In this document: in pieces, positions 1 to 8,920 of the stretch
Layout of the letters: each line of letters begins with the position of its first letter
Position numbering within the stretch: position 1 is the stretch's first letter
From: PHAA01 sp964457945
GTDB taxonomy: Bacteria > Bacillota > Syntrophomonadia > Syntrophomonadales > Syntrophomonadaceae
DNA length: 64,000 nt
Reading direction: 5' to 3'
Assembly: GCA_964457945.1 (NCBI GenBank)
Contig: CAYWFX010000003.1
Span: 1-64,000 of the forward strand
Translations under genes and position numbers: made by a program
The notes under the pieces: generated by a model
Databases searched by the model: none
Told to the model about the DNA's origin: nothing
Seen by the model: the letters and a program-made list of their open reading frames with translations, nothing else

Positions 1-580
1 CCTCCTCTAAAATACTATTCAGTCGTTCCTCATAGCTTTGAATGGTTTGCTGGTTAGCATCCAATTGACGTTTGCGTTCTTGACCCATTGAGCTTATAAT
101 CTCAATCATTTCCAATAGAAATACCACAATTGATTCAATACTGGCTGTAGGTATAATTGGAACCTTCCTGAGAGCCTCCAAATAAGCTTCTGAGTCAAAT
201 TCGTATTTATGGGCCTGCGTGAGAAAAACTGCTTCATCGGGGGGATCACAGAGAAACTGCCCCATAATAATTGTTCCTATATGATGATGGTCAACTATGA
301 TAGGAGCAGCACATTCCATCAAACCATTCAGGCATTTAAAGGATAAACAGGAACCTTCCTGTAAATTATTTTTTATATAGCCGTTGCTTTGCTGGCACTG
401 CTGTAAAGTTCGACAGCAGATCCGGTGAAATTTCGCACATATTTCTTGCCGGCCGGAGCTGACCAGTAGTATGTCATCAGCATCAAGAATGGCAATTCCA
501 ATGCCGGTAAGAATATTGAATCGTTCAATTAATTTATGTAATGAAGATATGTCAATAAGATCCACCAACTGGCACTTCAT
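1..580 (-). CDS. PocR-domain sensory protein, C-terminus cut by window edge
   Basis: The minus-strand frame is open from an ATG at 578-580 to the left edge, about 193 codons, so the C-terminal part is missing. A perfect AGGAGG lies about 8 bases before the ATG. The visible part resembles the PocR sensory domain: hydrophobic N-terminus, then a Cys-rich stretch near residues 45-75 (EICAKFHRICCRTLQQC, later SCLSFKCLNGL) and the typical segment on access to reducing or cofactor ligands (CAAPIIVDHHHIGTIIMGQF). It ends in a helical linker (RQLDANQQTIQSYEERLNSI) of the kind that leads into a PAS, kinase, GGDEF or MCP output domain. The output domain lies outside the window, so the role beyond ligand sensing is unknown. 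Confidence 0.8.
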   Translation of the reverse strand, partial: MKCQLVDLIDISSLHKLIERFNILTGIGIAILDADDILLVSSGRQEICAKFHRICCRTLQQCQQSNGYIKNNLQEGSCLSFKCLNGLMECAAPIIVDHHHIGTIIMGQFLCDPPDEAVFLTQAHKYEFDSEAYLEALRKVPIIPTASIESIVVFLLEMIEIISSMGQERKRQLDANQQTIQSYEERLNSILEE

Positions 581-933
581 AATTATATCCTCCTAATGAT
601 CCTGTCTTTAATAGATAAAAGTTAATAAGTCTAGTGTATTAAATATGATTTTTAAAGAGTTATCCTTAATTATACTACGTTCCTACTTTTTTCTACAGCT
701 TATACATTATTTCAACATATTTATTGATCATTTGTATTATGCTTGGCGCACATATTATTCACTTATTCGGAATTCCGATGCAAATCAAAATTATCTCTGT
801 TCCTGTTAAAAGGCTAACTTGAGTTCACGTATAGTGACCACCACCATTTATTGTTAAAACTCGGCAAAACAAAACCAGAGGGATCATCCCCCCTGGTTTC
901 TGTCTGTTTTCCTTAATAGTCTCATCCGGTATA
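581..933. other. intergenic region, 353 bp
   Basis: AT-rich divergent/convergent spacer holding the minus-strand promoter region of the PocR gene. A 12-bp perfect palindrome TCGGAATTCCGA sits at 767-778, about 190 bases upstream of that gene; its role is unknown. The far end holds the terminator at 872-899. No convincing gene was found here. Confidence 0.5.
863..899 (-). terminator. Rho-independent terminator after UPF0316 gene
   Basis: On the minus strand AAACCAG (893-899) pairs with CTGGTTT (872-878), with additional G/C pairs inside, and is followed by TTGTTTTG. It lies about 35 bases past the stop of the UPF0316 gene. Confidence 0.75.
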
Positions 934-1458
934 CTAGTTGTTTCCTGCAATCATGGTTTGGCTTCCGACTTTCCCATAGGTTTTAGTTATAGTCTTTACT
1001 GACATATTAGCGGTTCCATCCTGTTCAATAATATCTTTTAGTTCAGAAAACTGTTTACGGGGTAAAATTATAGTTAAAATCAGTCTATGTTTACCTTCGA
1101 ACCCGTAACCAATGGTTGTAGTTACCGAGTATCCCGCAAACCTTAGTTTATCTGCCAGAATCTTGCCTTGTTCAGGGTGTTTATATACATTTACTTCAAG
1201 TAAACCTATTGCCAATTTTTTTTCTAGCTTATCAGCCAGAAATACGCCAAATATTCGGCCCAGAGCGAATGCTAACACAAATCCGTAACCGGTGGAACTT
1301 ACAATTAATTTAAAAGCATAAGTAAATATCACTGCATCGATAAAGGTTGTTAAGTATACTGGTTTTATAGCCTGCTGACTTAAAAAGACACTTTTAAGAT
1401 TACCTAGACAAGTTGTAATTGTATAAAGCGTGAATATAATTAATAATTCTGTGAACAC
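934..1458 (-). CDS. UPF0316 / DUF2179-type membrane protein
   Basis: 174 residues from a GTG start with an AGGAGGAG site about 7 bases upstream. Two or three hydrophobic segments occupy the first 90 residues, followed by a soluble C-terminal domain of the DUF2179 type (KHRLILTIILPRKQFSELKD). Length and order match the UPF0316 family, whose function is unknown; related C-terminal domains are thought to bind small ligands. The leader on the same strand contains an intrinsic terminator before the start codon, which suggests control by premature termination. The gene stands alone, ending in its own terminator. Confidence 0.75.
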   Translation of the reverse strand: MFTELLIIFTLYTITTCLGNLKSVFLSQQAIKPVYLTTFIDAVIFTYAFKLIVSSTGYGFVLAFALGRIFGVFLADKLEKKLAIGLLEVNVYKHPEQGKILADKLRFAGYSVTTTIGYGFEGKHRLILTIILPRKQFSELKDIIEQDGTANMSVKTITKTYGKVGSQTMIAGNN

Positions 1459-1483
1459 AATAATCTCCTCCTTTCCTAAAAAT

Positions 1484-1534
1484 AAAAAAGCCCCTGTCCA
1501 TTAAAAACAGGAGCACTTTGCCTTAAGTTTCCTG
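1484..1534 (-). promoter_or_regulatory. candidate leader attenuator of UPF0316 gene
   Basis: On the minus strand GCTCCTG (1508-1514) pairs with CAGGGGC (1490-1496) and is followed by six T, a complete intrinsic terminator placed 5' of the coding region. The same TCCTG can instead pair with CAGGA at 1530-1534 further upstream, giving a possible anti-terminator. The upstream leader does not match any riboswitch class I recognise. The terminator is directly visible; the switching is inference. Confidence 0.5.
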
Positions 1535-1718
1535 GGTAATGTTGCAACGAAATATTATTATAACATTTTATTACTTAGTCGTCAAACTTTGCTGCAAATA
1601 TTATTAATAAACTAACTCTTTACTACTAGTTGCCAATTACAATTTCACGTGATATATTAAACAATATTAATACTAAATATATTTTGTATTAAATTACTTG
1701 TATAAGGAGGTACGATTT

Positions 1719-3698
1719 ATGTTGTTCGAACCTATTAAGGTAGGTAATTTAACTGTAGCCAACCGGATAGTAATGGCGGCTATGAACCTGGGATGGGCCA
1801 AGGATGGTGAAATTAATCAGCGCATCATTGATTTCTATGTGGAACGTGCTCGGGGGGAGGCGGGATTAATCGTAGTGGGAGGAGCAACTGTAGAATCTCC
1901 TATTACCCATGGAAGTTTTATATCCATACACGATGACAGCCTTATCGCCGGTCATAAAATACTGACCAGCTCTGTTAAGGCAGCAGGAACCTGTATCGGT
2001 TTACAGCTTTTCCATGCTGGACGCTATTCTTTTGGATTTCTTGATGGCAAAGATGTAGTTGCCCCTTCCCCTATTCCTTCTAAGCTAACCCGATATACCC
2101 CGAGGGAATTGAGCGTTCCTGAGATTAAGCAAATAGTACGTAATTTTGCAGATGCCGCTGGTAGAGCGCAAAGAGCAGGTTATCAGTTAGTAGAATTCAT
2201 TATGAGTGCCGGCTACCTGGCCAGCCAATTTCTTTCGCCGCTTACCAACCAGCGCAGCGATGAATACGGGGGATCAATAGAAAACCGAATGCGTTTCCCC
2301 CTGGAGGTAATTGCCGCTATTCGCCAGCAGGTTGGAGCTGATTTCCCAATAGGGATACGCCTGGGAGGCAGCGATTTTATTGAAGGTGGTAATGGGTGGC
2401 AGGAGATGTCTATAGTTGCAAGGGAACTGGAAAACGCCTCCGTTAACATCTTAAATGTAACCGGCGGCTGGCATGAAGCTCCCATACCCCAGATACAGTC
2501 TGAAGTCCCCCGGGGTACCTATGCCTACCTGGCAGCCAAAATCAAGGAACAAGTACGCATTCCGGTAGTTGCTTCTAATCGTATTAATAATCCAGCCCTG
2601 GCAGAAAATATATTACAGAATGGTCAGGCCGATCTTATCACTGTGGCCCGTGGTTTTCTGGCCGACCCAGAGTGGGCTGGCAAAGCCCGGCAGGGAAAGC
2701 CTATTCGCAAATGTATCGCCTGCATGACCTGTCTGGATACCCTTTTTATGGGCCAGGGACTGCAATGTGCAGTTAACCCTCAGTGCGGAAGAGAGGATCA
2801 GCAAATCATAAAATCTCCCCAAGTCAAAAAATTCCTGGTAGTTGGTGCCGGTCCAGCAGGTCTGGAAGCAGCCAGGATAGCAGCTCTAAAAGGGCACCAG
2901 GTTACTATCTGGGAAAAAGCAGATCGGATAGGCGGACAATGGAATATTGCTCTGGTGCCTCCGGGTAAACAGGAATTTAAATCCCTATTAGACTTCTATG
3001 AGCAGGAACTAGCTTCCCTGGGTGTAGAAATAGTACTGAATAGAACTGCCGACCCAGACTCGGTAAAATCCGAAAATTATGATGTAGTATTAATCGCAAC
3101 TGGAGCCGTGCCTCGCAGCCTGCCATTTCTTCCGCAAGCCGATGCCAACGTAATAAGTGCTTGGGATGCCCTAAACGGGGCACCGGTTAAGGGACCGAAT
3201 ATAGTCGTGGTAGGAGGAGGCTCGGTGGGATGTGAAACTGCTCTTTTCCTGGCTGAAAAAGGAACTCTCGATGCTGAAAGCTTAAAATTTATGATGTTAA
3301 ACCGGGCAGAAAAACCGGACACCCTTTTCGAATTACTCACCCGGGGATCTCTGCAAGTAAAGCTGATTGAGATGGGAGCTGGTTTAGCCTCCGATATGGG
3401 CCGCAGCCCCCGCTGGGGAGCATTAAGACATATGCGGACCTTAGGTGTGGAAGCCCTAACTAACGTCAAAGTAAGCTCTATTGCTCCCGGCCATGTAAAA
3501 ATAGTGACCATGGATAATGAGGAACATCAGCTCAAAGCCGATACAGTAGTTCTAGCGATTGGCAGTATATCGAATGATCGACTCCATTATGAATTAAAAA
3601 ATCAAATGGACGAAGTATATCTTTTAGGAGACGCCACCGGACCAGCTAAGCTTTTAAATGCTACTCAACAAGCGTTTGATCTGGTAAATGGACTATAA
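1719..3698 (+). CDS. NADH:flavin oxidoreductase, 2,4-dienoyl-CoA reductase type
   Basis: 659 residues. The ATG at 1719 is chosen because AAGGAGG ends 8 bases before it; an earlier TTG would place that site inside the gene. Residues 1-325 form an old-yellow-enzyme TIM barrel (FMN site, HAGR segment). Cys332, Cys335, Cys338 and a later Cys (LQCAV) form the 4Fe-4S motif of the FadH/trimethylamine dehydrogenase subfamily. FAD and NAD(P) Rossmann domains follow (VVGAGPAGLEAAR and VVVGGGSVGCETA). Members reduce enoyl or enone substrates using NAD(P)H; the true substrate cannot be read from sequence. A PadR regulator lies 44 bases downstream and probably shares the transcript. Confidence 0.92.
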   Translation: MLFEPIKVGNLTVANRIVMAAMNLGWAKDGEINQRIIDFYVERARGEAGLIVVGGATVESPITHGSFISIHDDSLIAGHKILTSSVKAAGTCIGLQLFHAGRYSFGFLDGKDVVAPSPIPSKLTRYTPRELSVPEIKQIVRNFADAAGRAQRAGYQLVEFIMSAGYLASQFLSPLTNQRSDEYGGSIENRMRFPLEVIAAIRQQVGADFPIGIRLGGSDFIEGGNGWQEMSIVARELENASVNILNVTGGWHEAPIPQIQSEVPRGTYAYLAAKIKEQVRIPVVASNRINNPALAENILQNGQADLITVARGFLADPEWAGKARQGKPIRKCIACMTCLDTLFMGQGLQCAVNPQCGREDQQIIKSPQVKKFLVVGAGPAGLEAARIAALKGHQVTIWEKADRIGGQWNIALVPPGKQEFKSLLDFYEQELASLGVEIVLNRTADPDSVKSENYDVVLIATGAVPRSLPFLPQADANVISAWDALNGAPVKGPNIVVVGGGSVGCETALFLAEKGTLDAESLKFMMLNRAEKPDTLFELLTRGSLQVKLIEMGAGLASDMGRSPRWGALRHMRTLGVEALTNVKVSSIAPGHVKIVTMDNEEHQLKADTVVLAIGSISNDRLHYELKNQMDEVYLLGDATGPAKLLNATQQAFDLVNGL

Positions 3699-3742
3699 AC
3701 AAAAAATATTGAACGCGGATCAATAGGAAAGGGGCTTGATAA

Positions 3743-4279
3743 ATGTCATTGGAATTTACCCTGCTGGGTCTACTCAATAGGAAACCCCGTACCGGATATG
3801 ACCTCTCCAAAATAGTATCGCGCACCACAAATTTCTATTGGACAGCTACTCAGACTCAGGTATATCAATCGCTGAAGAAAATGGCCGATCGGGGTTGGAT
3901 AACATCAGAAACCATAGTTCAAACGGGTAAACCATCCAAACTGCTTTATCATATAAATACCGCCGGAGAAATTGCTTTTATAGAATGGCTGCGTGACCCA
4001 CCCGATTCGCCAACCATGAAAGAGCCATTCATGGTCCAAATGTATTTTCTAGATTTGCTGGATAGAGAAGAAATTCTAAACAAAATTAAGTCTATGCAAG
4101 CCATGCATGAGCAGCGTCTCGCAGATTTTCTAGAATACCGGGGAAACATTATTGCCGCAGACAAATCCCCTAATGAGAATCTGGCTCGTTCTCTACCTCT
4201 AATGGCCGGAATCTTATTTGAGGAAGCTTGGATAAAATGGTGTGAACAAGCCCTGGCGGAAGTGAACGAGTTAATCTAA
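3743..4279 (+). CDS. PadR family transcriptional regulator
   Basis: 178 residues with an N-terminal winged helix (LTLLGLLNRKPRTGYDLSK, then a VYQSLKKMADRGWI recognition region) and a C-terminal helical dimerisation domain, the layout of PadR/Vir-type repressors. An AGGGG site precedes the ATG. It follows the flavoenzyme by 44 bases in the same direction, so it may sense a compound handled by that enzyme. PadR proteins often respond to phenolic or hydrophobic ligands; that link is inference here. Confidence 0.88.
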   Translation: MSLEFTLLGLLNRKPRTGYDLSKIVSRTTNFYWTATQTQVYQSLKKMADRGWITSETIVQTGKPSKLLYHINTAGEIAFIEWLRDPPDSPTMKEPFMVQMYFLDLLDREEILNKIKSMQAMHEQRLADFLEYRGNIIAADKSPNENLARSLPLMAGILFEEAWIKWCEQALAEVNELI

Positions 4280-4382
4280 TCAGTTAATCTAATCCTAATT
4301 TCGTTATGACATTAAGGCAAGATAGCAGAAGGTATTTGTCTTTAGTTCATAGCGCTAAAATAATAATTAAGGAGGAATGTTT

Positions 4383-4943
4383 ATGTATTGGGATAAAGCT
4401 GGCGCAGGTAATACCGACGACACAATTCAATTAGCCATAGATCGGGCGGTTGAACTAGGTATTCGCCACCTGGTAGTGGCATCTTGCAGCGGAGAAAATA
4501 TAAAAAAGGTCCTCGCCAAAACCACTGACTTGAAAATCGTTGGTGTTACTCACCAGGTTGGTTTTGCCGGACCAGGAGTGGACGAGATGTCCATTAATAT
4601 CCGAGAAGAACTGCAAGCACAAGGAGTAAAACTTCTCACCACTACTCATTTGTTTGCTGGAGTGGACAGAGCTATTCGTAATCAATTTGGAGGGGTATAC
4701 CCTGCCGAAATCATGGCCCAGACCCTGCGCATATTTGGCCAGGGAGTCAAAGTGGCGGTTGAGATTGCATCAATGGCACTGGATGCCGGGCTTATTCCCT
4801 ATGGAGTAGATGTTATATCTATAGGAGGCAGCGCACAAGGTGCAGATGCAGCTCTGGTCATTCGACCGGATCATTCCAATAAATTTTTCCAAACCGAGGT
4901 GCGGGAAATAATCTGTATGCCGCGGAGTAAGGCAAGCTCCTAG
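4383..4943 (+). CDS. pyruvate kinase C-terminal-like domain protein
   Basis: 186 residues. The ATG at 4383 is preferred over one at 4377 because GGAGG (4371-4375) would be too close to the latter. The protein resembles the free-standing pyruvate kinase alpha/beta (PK_C) fold family: an N-terminal TDDTIQLAIDRAVELGI segment, a VVASCSGEN strand-turn, and a glycine-rich end (ISIGGSAQGADAALVIRP). The catalytic barrel of pyruvate kinase is absent. Function of these stand-alone proteins is not known. It ends 4 bases into the convergent ABC permease gene region. Confidence 0.75.
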   Translation: MYWDKAGAGNTDDTIQLAIDRAVELGIRHLVVASCSGENIKKVLAKTTDLKIVGVTHQVGFAGPGVDEMSINIREELQAQGVKLLTTTHLFAGVDRAIRNQFGGVYPAEIMAQTLRIFGQGVKVAVEIASMALDAGLIPYGVDVISIGGSAQGADAALVIRPDHSNKFFQTEVREIICMPRSKASS

Positions 4944-5731
4944 TCAATGAGTCTCTTTTTCAAGCCCCGAACCGCCAACCATCCGGTGATTAGAATAAAA
5001 ACGGTGCAGTATAACAAATCCAGCATTAAGTACCAGCCCAACTGATCGGGTACGCAGAAGGCTCTGGCCATTCTAACTACATGAGTGAGAGGAATAGCCC
5101 CGATCACCCATTGCATGGCTGGGGGGAGATTCTCAATAGGAAACACTGCTCCGGAAAAAAAGAACATGGGAGACAATAAGCCAGTAAAATAAAAATTAAA
5201 GTGATTAATATTTTTAACAAAAGACGTAATCCACATTGATAAAGTACCAAACATTATCCCACAGATAAAACCAATAAAGGCTGCCATAATACTTAATGGA
5301 TTATCAATAATACCCGTTAGCCAGGTAACGATAAGAACGGCCAGGGCAAAGATAAATCCTTTAGTCCCGGCAAATAGTATCTCGCCTAAGATTAGGTTGG
5401 TGGGTGATATTGGAGCTCCTAACATTCCATCATAAACATGATCGAATTCAAGGCGTATAAAAGTTCCATACGTACATTCGAAAGCTGCTGTATACATAGA
5501 GCTGGTAACAATGATGCCGCTGGCTAAAAATAGGGTGTAGCTCATAGTACCCATGGTTTGAATGTAGGAACCCAATCCGATACCCAGACCGGCCAAGATG
5601 ATTAAGGGCTCCAGTAAAGGTGGAAAGGCATTGCTTATAAAATTCGAATTATATACTCTTTCATGCCGGTACCACACACTGCTTATTCTGTTCCACACAG
5701 AAGGTGGCCGGTAGTCATTATTGAAGTTCAT
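4940..5731 (-). CDS. ABC-2 type transporter permease
   Basis: 263 residues with about six transmembrane segments, of the ABC-2/NodJ exporter permease type (conserved PMFFFSGAVFPIENLPPAMQ region before the last helices). It overlaps the upstream ATPase gene by 14 bases, which indicates translational coupling and a heteromeric exporter. Members export drugs, polysaccharides or lipids; the substrate is not determined. It is the last gene of a minus-strand unit that begins with a TetR gene. Confidence 0.9.
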   Translation of the reverse strand: MNFNNDYRPPSVWNRISSVWYRHERVYNSNFISNAFPPLLEPLIILAGLGIGLGSYIQTMGTMSYTLFLASGIIVTSSMYTAAFECTYGTFIRLEFDHVYDGMLGAPISPTNLILGEILFAGTKGFIFALAVLIVTWLTGIIDNPLSIMAAFIGFICGIMFGTLSMWITSFVKNINHFNFYFTGLLSPMFFFSGAVFPIENLPPAMQWVIGAIPLTHVVRMARAFCVPDQLGWYLMLDLLYCTVFILITGWLAVRGLKKRLID

Positions 5732-6653
5732 TCAAGCCCCTCCCGGTTACTTTTAAAAATAGATCCTCCAGGTTAGCCTGGCGAATGTGATAGTCATTGA
5801 TACGCAGAGCCTCAGCAAAACCAGATAGTCTTTCCGAATCATTACTGTAGACAAACAGGGTATCCTGGTAAGATTCATGCCTAATTCCATCCATATCAAT
5901 ATTAGGGGTATCGGTAATACGCTCTTTGGCTGCACCGTATATCTCCATGACATACGCTTCCAGGTTGGATGACAGCAGCTGATGAGGTTTGCCCTCCAAG
6001 ATCTTTTTGCCTTTATCCATAATAATAATGCGGTCACAGATTTGAAAAGCCTCTTCCATGTAATGAGTGGTTAAAAGCACAGTGACCCCCATTTCTTTGA
6101 GCTCGCGGATTTTGTTCCAGATCAAGTGCCGAACCTGGGGATCTAGTCCGGTGGTTGGTTCATCTAAAATCAAGAGCTTAGGTTTATTGATCAGAGCCCT
6201 CGCAATCGTCAGTCTTCTTTGCATACCGCCAGAGAGCTCCCTAATCTTCACCTTGGCTTTGTCCTGCAATTCCATAAAATCCAACAATTCTGCGATCCTA
6301 GTTTTTGCATCCTTGGCCTTCATCCCATAAAACCGGGAATAGATAAGTAGATTATCGGTGACATTGAGTTCCGTATCCAGATTGTCCTGCTGAGGTACGA
6401 TGCCCGAGAAGGCTTTAATAATCAGAGCATCCTTGCGGGGATGGCAGCCAAAAACATCAATCACCGTATCCTTATTGGGGCTGGGCTCGGCTTTTCCATA
6501 GATTATTTTCATTGTAGTAGTCTTGCCCGCCCCATTAGGACCTAATAACCCAAAGCATTCCGTACGTTTTACGTCAAAATCCAGATTATCAACAGCTAGC
6601 AATTCTCCATATGACTTGACTAGATTCCGAATCTGAATGGCCGTCTCGCTCAT
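5718..6653 (-). CDS. ABC transporter ATP-binding protein (drug-export type)
   Basis: 311 residues from an ATG at 6651-6653 preceded by GGAGG; a longer frame exists upstream but lacks a ribosome site. It has Walker A GPNGAGKTT, signature LSGGMQRRL, Walker B LLILDEPTTGLD and an H-loop (TTHYMEEA), plus a C-terminal domain of about 80 residues as in NodI/DrrA-like exporters. It pairs with the ABC-2 permease overlapping its 3' end. The gene lies downstream of a C45-family hydrolase gene with an 80-base gap. Confidence 0.92.
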   Translation of the reverse strand: MSETAIQIRNLVKSYGELLAVDNLDFDVKRTECFGLLGPNGAGKTTTMKIIYGKAEPSPNKDTVIDVFGCHPRKDALIIKAFSGIVPQQDNLDTELNVTDNLLIYSRFYGMKAKDAKTRIAELLDFMELQDKAKVKIRELSGGMQRRLTIARALINKPKLLILDEPTTGLDPQVRHLIWNKIRELKEMGVTVLLTTHYMEEAFQICDRIIIMDKGKKILEGKPHQLLSSNLEAYVMEIYGAAKERITDTPNIDMDGIRHESYQDTLFVYSNDSERLSGFAEALRINDYHIRQANLEDLFLKVTGRGLNELQ

Positions 6654-6733
6654 AATTACCTCCGATTTTGAAAAGAAAATTGCCACCTTGCCAGGCGATT
6701 ATTCTAGAATTTTCCCATGTTAATTATATATCA

Positions 6734-7801
6734 TTACAATTTATATTCAATAAATTCATGTTCGCATGGATTACCGTATGCTATATACATTACCCTATCC
6801 TCGGGAACCATAATGAATGAAGCCAATGATTCAGAATGCATGAAAGGTGGTTTTTTCACATCGACATGACGACAAATCGAGTTGGGGTAATTGTGGTGGT
6901 CGGTCAAGACTTCCATCATAATCTGTGGAGTAATTACCCCGTAATGCTTATCCATTAATTGACGTATGCGGTATACACGCAAATAGCTGTCGGCCCCTCC
7001 CATAAACATCATGTCACCTTTTTTGAAGCGCTCGGTTAAATAATGATTAGAGTGAACCAGAATATCTTTTTCGGGATAGAGAATATTATAATCATCAAAA
7101 ACACTCTCTATCCCCACAATATCACCTTCAGCGCTGGCCATATGGTAATAACCAATACCCCGTGCAACCTGGCACAACACACTAAGGGCATCACCAATGG
7201 TCCTTTGCCGCATAGCCTTATGCAGGTATAGACCATAGGGGATATTCATCTTATAGCTCTTAATTGGAGGCAGGGTTAGATTTTCGCAAATTCCTAGTCC
7301 CGCTGAGGTCAGTATATAATCCCCGACACCACCGAAAGCCAGAACCAGTTGTTCCAGTCCATCATTATGTTTAATCTTAAGAAGGTCCATCGGAAATCCA
7401 GGCAACCAATCTACGTTCTGTCCCAGGATGGTCTTGCCGCCCTGTGTAGCATGGCCCGTGGCGGCAAAAGATGTGCAGAGACTTATGATCCTACCATAAT
7501 AAAAGCTCATATCAATGGAGCAGCGGAGAGCGAAAGCTTCGTCAAAAGTAATGCCTGCTCCGTCCGCCTCCCCTTTAAGAAAATCGATCATCTCCGGATC
7601 AAATTCAGTAGCCTTAGGCAGGAACTTTCTAGCGTTGGCAATTACATCCTCTTTAGTGGTATTATGGCCTAATGTTAAAAGATTGAAGTTGATATCGATA
7701 GATTTCAATATATTATCTTTACATGCTTCACCGTATTGCCGTCCTATTTCATATTGCGTCCCTTGACACTCAATAACTTTAAAATATTTAGCCTCTTTCA
7801 T
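6734..7801 (-). CDS. C45 family peptidase / acyltransferase-like Ntn hydrolase
   Basis: 355 residues. The ATG at 7799-7801 has AAGGAAGG eight bases upstream; the GTG three codons earlier is too close. The sequence matches the C45 (acyl-CoA:6-aminopenicillanate acyltransferase-like) family: an N-terminal GTQYEIGRQYGEACK region, then LCTSFAATG, whose Cys would be the nucleophile exposed by self-cleavage, and GQNVDWLPG. Members cleave or transfer amide-linked acyl groups. Its position between a TetR gene and an ABC exporter suggests a role in detoxifying or modifying a small amide. Substrate unknown. Confidence 0.82.
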   Translation of the reverse strand: MKEAKYFKVIECQGTQYEIGRQYGEACKDNILKSIDINFNLLTLGHNTTKEDVIANARKFLPKATEFDPEMIDFLKGEADGAGITFDEAFALRCSIDMSFYYGRIISLCTSFAATGHATQGGKTILGQNVDWLPGFPMDLLKIKHNDGLEQLVLAFGGVGDYILTSAGLGICENLTLPPIKSYKMNIPYGLYLHKAMRQRTIGDALSVLCQVARGIGYYHMASAEGDIVGIESVFDDYNILYPEKDILVHSNHYLTERFKKGDMMFMGGADSYLRVYRIRQLMDKHYGVITPQIMMEVLTDHHNYPNSICRHVDVKKPPFMHSESLASFIMVPEDRVMYIAYGNPCEHEFIEYKL

Positions 7802-7931
7802 GAAATACACCTTCCTTTTAATAAATTAATAAAAGCACCTAACCAAGTTTGTTGCCTTCTACTCATCGCAGGTATTTGTCTATAGTATCTATTTCCTCCC
7901 CCTTTCAAACTAATGTAATAATCCCGCCCGA

Positions 7932-8531
7932 TCAAGATTCTTTAACCCCTGGTCCCCTAATGCCCAACCAGAAATTTCGCCAGATATCCCGCGGGGCAGG
8001 TTTGCCCATGTTTTGACTATATACCATTAGGAGACCCTCTCGCATGCAGTAAAAAGACAGCATGAGTTCGTCAACATTGGCATCCCGAATTATCCCTGCA
8101 GTTATTCCTTCCATAAATATCTCCTTCATCTTTTCGAAAATGCTAGTCTCCAGTTCCAGCATGCGAAACTCAAACTTATCCCTCAACGACGGGGGAGGAA
8201 AAAATACGATCCGTATCCAGAAAGCTGAGACGTAGATGTTGTTCTTGAAATATTTAACGTACTGCTCGAAAATATAAAACAACTTCTCTTCAATCGCTTG
8301 AATCGCTTCTGTATTTTTTAATACCGCATGCATATAATTTTTGTATTCCAGTTCTACTTTCTCATATATGCTTAACAACAGCTCCTCCTTCCCTTTGAAA
8401 TAGGTGTAAAGAGCAGGCTTGGTAACTCCTATCCTAGCTGCAATTTCACTTAAAGCAGTAGATTCATAGCCATTGACTGCAAACATCTCAAATGCCACCT
8501 GCATTATTTTGTCTTTGGTTTGATTAAGCAT
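7932..8531 (-). CDS. TetR/AcrR family transcriptional regulator
   Basis: 199 residues. The N-terminal helix-turn-helix is clear (ALSEIAARIGVTKPALYTYFKGKEELL), followed by a variable ligand-binding domain of about 140 residues. The ATG follows AAGGAGAAGGG. A perfect 20-bp palindrome sits directly upstream, overlapping the start of the ribosome site, and is a likely self-repression site. The genes downstream on the same strand (hydrolase, ABC ATPase, permease) are the natural targets. Confidence 0.92.
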   Translation of the reverse strand: MLNQTKDKIMQVAFEMFAVNGYESTALSEIAARIGVTKPALYTYFKGKEELLLSIYEKVELEYKNYMHAVLKNTEAIQAIEEKLFYIFEQYVKYFKNNIYVSAFWIRIVFFPPPSLRDKFEFRMLELETSIFEKMKEIFMEGITAGIIRDANVDELMLSFYCMREGLLMVYSQNMGKPAPRDIWRNFWLGIRGPGVKES

Positions 8532-8548
8532 TCGATATCTCCCTTCTC

Positions 8549-8568
8549 CTTACTTACCGGTAAGTAAG
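8549..8568. promoter_or_regulatory. 20-bp palindrome, probable TetR operator
   Basis: CTTACTTACC followed by its exact reverse complement GGTAAGTAAG. TTACTTACC half-sites are typical of AcrR/FadR-like TetR proteins. It lies 18 bases upstream of the TetR start codon, at the edge of its ribosome site. Confidence 0.75.
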
Positions 8569-8920
8569 TTAATTATATTAATATACAATTTTTATGTCAA
8601 TAAATTGGGTTCGTTACCAGCCTATTTGAACCGTTGGATAATCCGAAAATAATTTAATCTCCTATTCTATCTGTTCATTCTGGGTTGAGAAAACAACAAA
8701 AAGGACAGTTTAGGCCATAGCCTTCACCAATCCTTTTTTAAAACTTGCAACTATTTCATTTTTTTAAGCTTCATTTCTTTGGCAACTCACCGCTCAAATA
8801 CGGAGGTAATTTGTAAAATGTGCATTTGATAAAAACAATCGGGGCGAATAATTAAGTTTATCGATGGGAATCTATAGATAATAGAAACAAATATACAACT
8901 AAGCAAAGGAGGTGATCAAT
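8569..8920. other. intergenic region, about 350 bp
   Basis: AT-rich divergent spacer between the TetR gene and the small membrane protein gene. It holds a hairpin-like segment near 8697-8742 (AAAAAGGA ... TCCTTTTTT, with GGCCATAGCC inside) that could end transcripts on either strand. No open frame with a ribosome site was found. Confidence 0.4.

Noticed and set aside
3077..3511. Long minus-strand frame inside the flavoenzyme gene
   Set aside because: It is antisense to a clearly coding region, has no ribosome site and no family resemblance.
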